A DNA stretch of 25,973 nucleotides from Didymodactylos carnosus (lineage: Eukaryota > Rotifera > Eurotatoria > Philodinida > Philodinidae): contig CAJNOQ010002144.1 in the NCBI GenBank assembly GCA_905250885.1, positions 1 through 25,973 of the forward strand, written 5' to 3'. Positions within the stretch are counted from its first letter, which is position 1. Every line of letters begins with the position of its first letter. A program made the translations under genes and the position numbers. The notes below the pieces were generated by a model. It was not told where the DNA came from, did not search any database, and was given only the letters and a program-made list of their open reading frames with translations. Below, one piece after another: positions 19,001 through 25,973 of this stretch.

Positions 19001-19741
19001 CTAATCATAGCACAAAAGTAAACAAGCAGTGATAACATCTAGAAGATGTACATTTAACTGTGCAGTGCTTCTTGTTTGTTTTGGAAATGCAGCTAACTTT
19101 AAGTCACCTAAATCTACATCATTTTCAAACTGTGTTAATTCATATGTCACCATTCCACCTGCTACACGATCTGATCCCTCATCAGCTCGTACACCAACAT
19201 TAAATATATAAGTTCCAGGTGGCAAACAGACCATCGCCGTTCGAGAGACAATGAATCGAGAAGATATCAAGCTTCCTACATAACTATAACCACCAATACT
19301 ATCCGTCTGAAATCGACCTGTGCCTAATCCCATAGTGGCACGTTGATTTGCATTCGGCAGAAGTCGACTGCCGATAATAAGATAATCGTTTACCATAATA
19401 TGCACGTATTCGTTTAAGATTGCATTGCTATTCCATAAACCGCCTTGAAATGTAACTTTAAATAATGTCTTCTTTGAGACATGAAATGCTTTATTCATAT
19501 CAGGTACAAAAATTATCACTTGTAGGAAACACGAATTCACCGGTCCCTTCAAGATTCTGATATTGTTATAGACCTTGTATACTGACACTGTAGCTGGTTT
19601 TGCTGATGCACTAACCTGCAATGATGCTGCTGCTATTCTGGAACCTAATAAAGAAAAAGCATCGAAGATTACCTCATGCTTAACGCAGACACTTTAATTT
19701 GTGAAGAAAACAACTCACCGGCATAAATAAAAGTTGTTAAG
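19001..19741 (-). CDS. Secreted beta-rich protein of unknown function, spliced
   Basis: The main exon is 19644-19001 (stop TAG). It begins GSRIAAASLQVSASAKPATV and joins an upstream exon ending at 19719 through a 74-bp GT-AG intron (gtgagt at 19718 to attag at 19645) that keeps phase. The upstream exon encodes a hydrophobic CILSLTTFIYA, so together they look like a signal peptide. There is no in-frame ATG; a further 5' exon is needed, perhaps joined at the cttag acceptor ending at 19742. The mature part is about 200 residues with strand-like alternation: FKVTFQGGLWNSN, YVHIMVNDYLIIG, LPPGTYIFNVGVRAD, GGMVTYELTQFEND. That layout resembles jelly-roll domains of the TNF/C1q kind, but I cannot assign a family. 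The C-terminus is hydrophobic (DVITACLLLCYD). The frame is intact. Confidence 0.6.
19645..19718 (-). other. 74-bp intron in the secreted-protein gene
   Basis: Read on the minus strand it starts gtgagttg and ends ctttttctttattag, with a clear pyrimidine-rich acceptor. The codon GGT is split after its first base. The frame upstream of the acceptor contains a stop and no ATG, which supports splicing here rather than read-through. Confidence 0.6.
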
Positions 19742-19840
19742 CTAAGAATGCATGATGAGAAATACTTTGCTTTTTCAAATTCTTTGGAAGTCGAAAGTGA
19801 TTAGAAATTTTTTGTACTATATGATACTAAATACGGACAG

Positions 19841-19896
19841 TCCTGATACTGAAAATACTGATGTCGGAAACAATTTTTGAACAGTTTTGATTTGCG
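19841..19896 (-). repeat. Dispersed repeat R2, copy 3 (inverted)
   Basis: Read on the minus strand: AAATCAAAACTGTTCAAAAA, then TTGTTTCCGACATCAGTATT. It is the mirror partner of copy 2 at 18911-18985, and the two enclose the minus-strand gene. The outer part (CTTCCTTCAATGTG) is not conserved here. Confidence 0.7.
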
Positions 19897-20450
19897 ATTT
19901 TCAGATTTTCACAAGCTTCTAATCCGTTTTAATCTGTTTCGAACGTTTTTTTTCGTGATAGCTGAGTAGAAACGATTTTGGAAGACATTTTAACCCACTA
20001 CGTCGATATTCCTGGCATATTTGAAAAATAGTTACGATAAAGTTAACTAATTGATAGTTATGTTTTCTGTTGGATCACTTATCTTTTTATATTGTCATAA
20101 AAAATGACTTTTGCAAAAGCCTCGTAACTGTTTTTTCAGCTTTTCAACGTGCATTTTGGAGCTCTTTGTAAATTGAACAGTACTCGCTTAAAACTGAACG
20201 AATCTGGCTCATTCTTGAGTCATTTTGAAGAGAAATGTTTCATCTATTCGACTCGCGTGCGAAATGTTTTATGTGACTTCCGTCTTAAGTCTAACAAGTG
20301 TGTAAAATTTAGCAAAGCTTTGAACGCTCAAACTTCACACAAATATCCGTCTATGTAAAGCATACTACAGTCATGATCTGAAGTGTGGGCCAGAATTACT
20401 GAAACGAATTACGGAAATCATTTCATAATAAAATTCAGCTGTTTTTGCAA
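19897..20450. other. No recognisable gene
   Basis: A 69-codon ORF at 20149-20358 (+) has no known motif. The stretch should contain the missing 5' exon of the minus-strand gene if that gene is whole, but I could not identify it. Confidence 0.35.
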
Positions 20451-20455
20451 AAGAT

Positions 20456-20479
20456 CCACCGTTTAATTCTCTACAGAGT
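20456..20479 (+). repeat. Second relict of the Tc1/mariner inner terminal repeat
   Basis: CACCGTTTAATTCTCTACAG, preceded by AAAAGAT, resembles the element's inner end (AAAAGAATCGCCGTTTATTT, CTCTACA). It is too short to be sure, but the same word also occurs at 17949. Confidence 0.35.
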
Positions 20480-20852
20480 GGTATACAGGAGTTTTGAAGC
20501 CCATGCCCAAAGTGACAGAAAAAAGATGTCAGGTCGTTTCTTGGATATAGACAGATGAGCCTCTCGATACTTGAGCTCTTAACGTTTGATCACCCGACAT
20601 TTAAACCATTTTTTAGATAGAGGTCAAACGCATTACTTTTTACTGCTTTCCTTCTCCCGAAACAAATCTGAAAAACGATCTGTTTGATATAAACCTGATC
20701 CAATTTCAGTCAGTTTCTCGGAACTACTACAAACGATTAATGCTTCAAGTGTATATAGTTAGTATTAACCATGTCTTTTTGAGAGGTAACCGAATTAGAG
20801 CAAAACCAGAAAGATTGAGAGGGGGATTTTATGTGCTAATTTTTGAAATCCG

Positions 20853-21008
20853 GCATGAACTCTTTCTCAGACAATCTCATAACCTGTTCCCAAAGCTGCG
20901 GAACTTTTATTGCTGAATGCCACAGATAAAAAGGATCTTTGGAAAACTTACCAATGTTTTTGTCTAGATGAAGGTCATCAGAGGACCCTGTCATATGCGC
21001 CTCCATGA
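20853..21008 (+). repeat. Repeat family R3, copy A
   Basis: It runs from CATGAACTCTTTCTCAGAC to TATGCGCCTCCATGAGG and matches copy B at 23219-23374 over about 155 bases (CTCATAACCTGTTCCCAAAG, CTTTGGAAAACTTA, TTTTTGTCTAGATGAAGGTC). On the minus strand copy A is open for about 50 codons from an ATG at 21005 (SSDDLHLDKNI, DPFYLWHSAIKVPQLWEQ), which may reflect a former transposon protein. The Tc1/mariner element begins 16 bases further on. Confidence 0.8.
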
Positions 21009-21024
21009 GGTCTATCGAACAATA

Positions 21025-21138
21025 ACGGGTGTAAAATAAAGAATGTCCACTTTTTTATTTTCAATTTTTCTTCTCTCCCTTTCGACCTACAGAACTCATC
21101 TTTCTACCAAAAGAATCGCCGTTTATTTCTCTACAAAA
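21025..21138 (+). repeat. Left terminal inverted repeat
   Basis: It is 114 bases, from ACGGGTGT to CTCTACAAAA. Against the right repeat I count two substitutions (aaaata/aacata and ttctct/ttccct) and one missing C (ctccctttc/ctcctttc). Long terminal repeats like these may carry two transposase binding sites. Confidence 0.9.
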
Positions 21139-21185
21139 AAATGTGTTATAAGCTTTTGAAGAATTTCAGATAACTTTTTTACAAA

Positions 21186-22208
21186 ATGAAAAGTAAAGAT
21201 CTCTGAAATGTCGTAAAAATTAAACGTGAGAATGGTGACGGTGCAACAAAGATCTTCCGGGATTTGAACGGTCCAGTATCATTTCGAACAATTCGAAGAT
21301 GGCTACAAATGATCGAAAAAACCGGCGCTATCGAACTGGCTAAATCTTCCGGTCGACCACGTACTGCGCGGACAAAGGCGAATATCCAAAAGGTCAAGCA
21401 GCGATTAAATCGAAAAAAAGGAGCTTCAACCAGAAAGTTGGGCAAAGAATTGGATATGTCGCACATGAGTGCCCATCGTATATTGCACAATGACCTGGGA
21501 TGTTTTCCGTACAAAAAGATTCGGGAACCCGCCATCACCGACATTCAGAAAGGAAAATGGGTCAAATTTGCAAACTGGATGTTAAATAATTTCAAAAAAG
21601 ACGAAACAAAAAACTGGCTATTTTCCGACGAAAAAATCTTTGACTTGAACGGGATGTACAACGCTCAAAATGATCGGGTATGGGCGATCAATCGTCAAGA
21701 AGCTGATAAAAAGGGTGGCGTGAAACAAATACATCAATTTCCCACAAAGATAATGGTTTGGCTTGGAGCATGTGGAAAAGGGCTAACCAAGCTCGTCGTT
21801 CTTGACAAAGGTACAGTAGATCATGTACGGTATATCAGAGAAGTGCTCCCGGTGGCCTTGAAATGTGGAAATAAAATGATGGGCAACAACTGGACGTTCC
21901 AACAAGATGGAGCCAGTGCTCACAAGGATCACAACACTCAGCAATGGTGTGCTGACAATATGCCTGCATTTGTACCCCATTATCGATGGCCACCCAATTC
22001 GCCCGATTTAAGCCCGATGGACTACAGTATCTGGGACGGACTAGTTCAGACAATGAATTGGGATCACGTACGAACAAAAAACACACTGATTGAAGAAATA
22101 AAACGGGCTGTTAAAAAAATCCCGGCCCAAAATGTTTTACATTCTGTTGAAAATTTTACTGTACGTCTGCGCCTTATTTTAAAAAACAAAGGAAATTATA
22201 TTCGTTGA
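21186..22208 (+). pseudogene. Mariner-type transposase with one early nonsense codon
   Basis: Transposase of the IS630-Tc1-mariner superfamily, which cuts the element from DNA and inserts it at TA. The frame starts at ATG 21186 and has TGA at codon 7 (21204-21206). It is then open for 333 codons to TGA at 22206, about 340 in all, the usual length. The N-terminal part has two helix-turn-helix regions (ATKIFRDLNGPVSFRTIRRW; TRKLGKELDMSHMSAHRIL) with a GRPRTART motif between them. The catalytic triad is Asp in WLFSDEKIFD (about 148), Asp in TFQQDGASAH (241) and Asp in PDLSPMDYSIWD (279). There are 37 residues between the last two, the DD37D (maT-like) signature. TGA at codon 7 differs by one base from CGA. 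Downstream in-frame starts could still give a protein lacking part of the first DNA-binding region. AATAAA overlaps the stop. Confidence 0.92.
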
Positions 22209-22221
22209 ATAAAATACACAG

Positions 22222-22334
22222 TTTTGTAGGGAAATAAACGGCGATTCTTTTGGTAGAAAGATGAGTTCTGTAGGTCGAAAGGAGAGAAGAAAAATTGAAA
22301 ATAAAAAAGTGGACATTCTTTATGTTACACCCGT
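22222..22334 (-). repeat. Right terminal inverted repeat
   Basis: It is 113 bases, the inverse of 21025-21138, beginning 13 bases after the transposase stop. The TA target copy follows at 22335-22336. Confidence 0.9.
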
Positions 22335-22371
22335 TATGCATATCACCTTTGGACGAGGTCGTGGAATGAAT

Positions 22372-22416
22372 CTGCGAAACTTTTATTCCTGGATACCACA
22401 GATGAGAAGGATCTCT
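22372..22416 (+). repeat. Repeat family R3, copy D (short, diverged)
   Basis: GCGAAACTTTTATTCCTGG and ACCACAGATGAGAAGGATCT resemble copy A (GCGGAACTTTTATTGCTG, GCCACAGATAAAAAGGATCT). On the minus strand it keeps a DP-LW-IKV-Q pattern (DPSHLWYPGIKVSQ against DPFYLWHSAIKVPQ). The similarity stops on both sides after about 45 bases. Confidence 0.5.
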
Positions 22417-22574
22417 GTGATCACAGCGCACTATCTTTCACCTCATTCGTGCGTAGATGTATAGGGTCAACAAGGTGTAGAGTCAAGTGAGTCAACGTTT
22501 CTAATCTTTCTCACTTATTTTCTTTCTTCCATCCCACCCACCTCTCTAGCATCCTCATCATATTTATTTATATT

Positions 22575-22798
22575 GATTTATAAGAGTTCCTCAACTTTCT
22601 TTTCTTCTCTAGAAAGTTTTCTTCAAAATGTTCGGAAGTAGGACTTCTAGAAAACCATTGTTTTTGGACTACTCGTAAAGGTATGGACACATTAGAAAAC
22701 CCGGGGTCTTCTAATGTGTCCATCCCTTTACTTCTTAAAAAGGGTTTTGAAAATCACTGTTAAGACATGCAACATTTTTAATAACATATTTTGATTCA
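22575..22798 (-). repeat. Repeat family R3, copy C (inverted), interrupted by a 51-bp element
   Basis: Copy C is the inverse of 23063-23217. Shared blocks, read on the plus strand, include CGGAAGTAGGACTTCTAGAA, AAAACCATTGTTTTTGG, AAAAAGGGTTTTGAAAATCA and ACATTTTTAATAACATATT. Between the second and third blocks copy C carries an extra 51-bp palindrome plus one TA that copy B lacks. A second small extra (about 13 bases near 22607-22620) also distinguishes it. Confidence 0.8.
22678..22728. mobile_element. 51-bp palindromic miniature element with TA target duplication
   Basis: Arms of 20 bases (AAGGTATGGACACATTAGAA and its inverse, one mismatch) enclose an 11-base centre AACCCGGGGTC. TA stands on each side (22676-22677, 22729-22730). 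Copy B of the host repeat shows the uninterrupted sequence GTACTTCT with a single TA, so this is a real insertion and not an ancestral hairpin. The ends differ from those of the 1310-bp Tc1/mariner element, so its mobiliser is not in this window. Confidence 0.8.
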
Positions 22799-23062
22799 TC
22801 ATGGAAAGGCGAATATTTTGAAAAAAAATTAGGTCTCCAACTAAGAATTTCATTTAAAATTTAAAAAATTCAACATTTTTATAATAAAAAAAACGCAGCT
22901 CACAAAAGAGACTCACAAAAACTTGTTTCAAACGTAGTTGGATAGAGAATTAAAAACTGAATAAAAGTAGGGTTTTGGCTGCTATACAAAATATAGCCGC
23001 CTTCATGTACTCAACTAGTATAGGTCATATTAATCTTGTTTCTCTTCTCCAATCTCTTCCCT

Positions 23063-23374
23063 GAATCCAAATATGTTATTAAAAATGTTCCATGTCTTAG
23101 CAGTGAGTTTTAAAACCCTTTTTGAGAAGTACAAGCAGGCCAAAAACGATGGTTTTCTAGAAGTCCTACTTCCGAGCATTTTAAAGAAAACAAAGTTGAG
23201 AAACTCTAATAAACCAAAGGACATGAACTCTTTCTCAGACAGTCTCATAACCTGTTCCCAAAGCTGCGGAACTTATTGCTAAATACCATAGATAAAAAAA
23301 ATCTTTGGAAAACTTAACAATGTTTTTGTCTAGATGAAGGTCATCAAAAGAACACTGTCGTATGCGCCTCTAGA
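23063..23374 (+). repeat. Repeat family R3, copy B (longest)
   Basis: The right half (23219-23374) is a direct copy of A. The left half (23063-23217) is the inverse of C, so B spans the parent sequence that A and C hold in part. Open frames exist on both strands (23073-23282 + with LFEKYKQAKNDGFLEVLLP; 23030-23248 - with MRLSEKEFMSFGLLEFLN), but differences between copies change amino acids in both, so there is no sign which strand once coded. It is probably a transposon relic. Confidence 0.75.
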
Positions 23375-23375
23375 G

Positions 23376-24387
23376 CAGGTAAAATAGAGTACACCTTGAT
23401 ATTCTGACGTAATTTGGATGGATCTTGACTGGGTTATGAACTTTTTAATTTTACTCAAAAATAGACAAAAATGGACTATTTCACCTAATATAGGTTTTCA
23501 CTGAGTTTTAGGAAGTGTTCTGAAAAACAAACATTGCCACGATGATCAGTGTGATCGATTATCTATGTATCGATTCGTTTTGAGGTCTTCAAACAGCAGA
23601 AAAACGTGAAACCTGGTGATCCGCGGGAAATCCGAGCCCTTCAAAAACAATAAAAGATCAGAAAAAAGACGATTGTCCATTGGGTTGCTTGATTAAAGGG
23701 TTGGTTTACTGATTTTTACCTATACAGAAACTCTAAAGTGTTTTCAAAACAAAGTAAGATTTAAGTTCGTTTGATCTCTAAATGGAATAATTACGCAAAG
23801 TTGGCTACTAGTTCATTTACCCGAACGTACGGTGCAATACTAATATACATACCGCAGATGTGACCATCTGTTTTCTTGTTTCTGTATGAAATATTTTCCA
23901 CATTTAATCCATATCATATAATAGCAAATTAATCTTTTATCACAGACTAAATCGTTCTCAGATAGGACAACATTAATTGATGTTTATCAAAATATTTGTT
24001 CGAATTGTTCGTTGTAGCAAACATCTCTGGGAATCTCGAAATGCCATGGAATATAGGCAATCGAAAACCGCAGGTCTCTATCTCATTACTATCAAAAGTT
24101 ATTCAAAAAATGCCCACCGGCACTGTATTTTGGGATGGATAGTAGTATCATTACTTAAACGTTGAATGATATCTCATTCGATACCATTTTGCCAGATAAC
24201 GAATCTAAGAGTATTTGATTAAATAAAATTGAGCACACAATAAAGAAAAACTTTTTTTGTAGTAAGTGTCCGTTCTAGGAGTATGCGGGGCTAACTTGTG
24301 ATCCTCCAAAAACAGTTTGTTAGTGCATTTTAAAAATTCTTGTTATGTCTGTATTATGCACCGCTTTACCTAGGTTGAACTAGCTTA
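23376..24387. other. No recognisable gene
   Basis: A 62-codon ORF at 23977-24165 (+) shows no known motif. The region upstream of LINE relic 2 could have held its endonuclease part, but no endonuclease motif was seen. Confidence 0.4.
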
Positions 24388-25973
24388 TTGATTTTTTCTT
24401 TTGCTTGGATAGACAGTAACACTGCGCAAGCTTGTACAGATCTTGAGAAGGCAGAAATGTTCTCGAAATTCTTTCATATTTGTTATAAAAAACCTTCTTC
24501 TTCGTCTACTAGAAACACTAATATGCAGAAAAGTAACCAACGTTTTTTAAATACATTTTTATTTACTGTAGCGTATCTAAACGATATGATTACGAAGCTT
24601 AAAAATAACAAATCCGTAGGAATCGATAGTATTGATAACCAGTTTTTAAAACTATGCTCAGACCACAATTACATCACTTATTCACTTTATCGTTAAAACA
24701 AGGAATTTTTCCGAAATTGTGGAAAAAAGCGATAATGAAAGCAATTCATAAAAAGGGAACACGAAATCTGTGTTCTAATTATCGACCAATTTCACTCTTA
24801 TCTAATATTAGTAAAGTTTTTGAGCTTTTTATTTATAATGTTTACTAAGTCACCTGCATGAAAAACGTTGTTTTACTAACGTATAATTTGGCTTTAGGCC
24901 AAGCTCTTCAACAGTTGACGCTCTTTTACATATAACAACTAAGTTAAGTAATATTTTAGAAGAAAGAAAAATAGCTGTAGGAGTTGCTTTCGATTTTGCA
25001 AAAGCTTTTGATATGGTGTCTCATAGACTTTCGTCAGAAAAGCCACAAAAAGCAGAAGTAGAAGGAAATTTTTTAGAATGCTTTATATCTTATTTAACTA
25101 ATAGAGAGCAAGTAGTAGTTAGTGATAAAATATCTAAACCTGCGCTGGTTACATTTGGAGTGCCTCAGGGCAGTGTGATTGGTCCTTTATTATTTTCATA
25201 TTCATTAGCGATCTTATCTCTGAGTTTCCTATTGAGGTAACGGCTTCCTTATTTGCAGACGACGTCTTCGGATTAGTCTCGTTACAAAACTTTTCTGATT
25301 TTTTCGAGGTACAGAACTTCCTAGATATTATATCGAAGTGATGTGGAGAAAACGAGATAGATGTAAATATCGATAAATGCTGCTATATGCCGTTTTCTAA
25401 TCAAAAACCACCGCCAACAGTTCCCATTTCTTTTATTAAGTTGGAAGCAAATAATGGTCGAAAAAAACATAAAAATGCTAGAAGTTTATCTTTCATCAGA
25501 TTTCACATGGAAATTTCATCTTGAAAATACAGCTAGGAGGTGCAGGCAAATGTTAGGCGCTATGAATCGAATATTCGGATCTGCTCCTACTTTTATTCGA
25601 CTGCATATTTATAAAACCTGTAACCTGTAATGGATTATTGTTGTGTAGTATTTGACAATGATTTCAAAACGCATCTCGGTTTTGCTAACATCAACTCATA
25701 AACTCGCTGCGCGTATGGTATCAAATGACTATAGGTCCGACAGTTCCTCTTCGCTCACGAACTTAAAACTACCAGATCTTGCTCAAAGAAGAAAATTTTT
25801 CAGATTAATCTTCTTTCACAAAATTATTACAGGACAAGTCACTTTTGAGCTTTTCGTTTGTACAGCCTCTTACCACTAGAACTTCTTTGCGAACCTCTAA
25901 TCGATGTCTCTGGCAGGTTCCCTTGTTAAAACGTAAAACTACTAGATCTTCATTTTTACCAAAAACTATAAAA
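24388..25973 (+). pseudogene. Frameshifted LINE reverse transcriptase, relic 2 (CR1/Jockey-like), cut by the window edge
   Basis: A non-LTR retrotransposon polymerase is spread over all three plus frames. In order: DLEKAEMFSKFFH (24440s) and LKNNKSVGIDSI; then, after a shift, KQGIFPKLWKKAIMKAIHKK and NYRPISLLSNISKVFE (24690-24830); then motif A as VAFDFAKAFDMVSH (catalytic Asp codon at 24992) and motif B as GVPQGSVIGPLLF (25157-25195); then the FADD active-site box (25252-25263) with NEIDVNIDKC; then the thumb region SDFTWKFHLENTARR, RIFGSAPTFIRLHIYKTC and LLTSTHKLAARMVSND. At least four frame changes and several stops make it inactive. It differs enough from relic 1 (ISLLSNISKVFE against LPILSKAFE) to be another family or subfamily. 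The 3' end lies beyond the window. Confidence 0.9.

Larger units (their letters stand above)
21025..22334 (+). mobile_element. Tc1/mariner element, DD37D class, 1310 bp
   Basis: The element starts ACGGGTGTAAAATAAAG and ends with the inverse (CTTTATGTTACACCCGT). It is flanked by TA on both sides (21023-21024 and 22335-22336), the target duplication expected for this superfamily. The terminal inverted repeats are about 113 bp and nearly identical. One transposase gene fills the interior. The high identity of the ends and the single nonsense codon point to a recent insertion. It sits between copies A and D of repeat family R3. Confidence 0.93.

Noticed and set aside
19029-19211. Plus-strand ORF inside the secreted-protein gene
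   Set aside because: It is a shadow of the longer minus-strand frame, which has splice sites and a signal peptide.
21179-22086. Minus-strand ORFs of 65-121 codons across the transposase
   Set aside because: They are antisense shadows of the DD37D transposase.
1-25973. CRISPR arrays, rRNA, tRNA and bacterial regulatory signals
   Set aside because: No regularly spaced repeat-spacer pattern, no tRNA T-loop with matching stems, and no ribosome-binding or operon structure was found; the genes have introns.

Overview
This is a eukaryotic, AT-rich window (roughly two thirds A+T by eye) from an invertebrate animal genome. Introns of 61 and 74 bp, animal-type genes, relics of non-LTR retrotransposons and a Tc1/mariner element of the DD37D class would suit a rotifer, especially a bdelloid, but that is an inference; the sequence alone does not fix the species. 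There are no bacterial operons, CRISPR arrays, rRNA or recognisable tRNA genes.

Layout. 541-975 (+) is the C-terminal piece of xanthine dehydrogenase, broken by two in-frame TGA codons. 976-7500 is almost gene-free and holds dispersed repeats, perfect hairpins, a candidate MITE (4921-5197) and a cluster of ACCGAAC/GTACCGAA inverted repeats (6365-7520). A small secreted-peptide-like reading frame ends at 7753. The next 3 kb has only doubtful small ORFs, followed by two foldback structures (10960-11195 and 11241-11326). The clearest host gene is a three-exon four-pass membrane protein of the TMEM272-like type (11985-13968, +).

From 14440 to 17100 the window is repeat-rich: a CAAGATCTTG-rich cluster, an 87-bp direct duplication, a degenerate LINE reverse transcriptase (15778-16855) and a 32-bp minisatellite. 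A large imperfect palindrome (18548-18776) precedes a spliced minus-strand gene for a secreted, beta-rich protein of unknown function (19001-19741). That gene is bracketed by inverted copies of a short repeat.

20850-23375 is a nested transposon neighbourhood. An unnamed repeat family (copies A-D) has a nearly intact 1310-bp Tc1/mariner element lodged between copies A and D, with TA target duplications, ~113-bp terminal inverted repeats and one nonsense codon near the start of its transposase. A 51-bp palindromic miniature element sits in copy C, and the inverted copy B supplies the matching empty site. The window ends in a second, frameshifted LINE reverse transcriptase (24400 to the window edge).

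The genes do not form a common pathway: the window is a repeat-laden interval with two credible host genes, one decayed metabolic gene and several generations of transposon insertions. I did not find a convincing new multi-gene system. The most useful leads are the 51-bp insertion with its empty site, the young DD37D element, and the secreted gene enclosed by inverted repeats.
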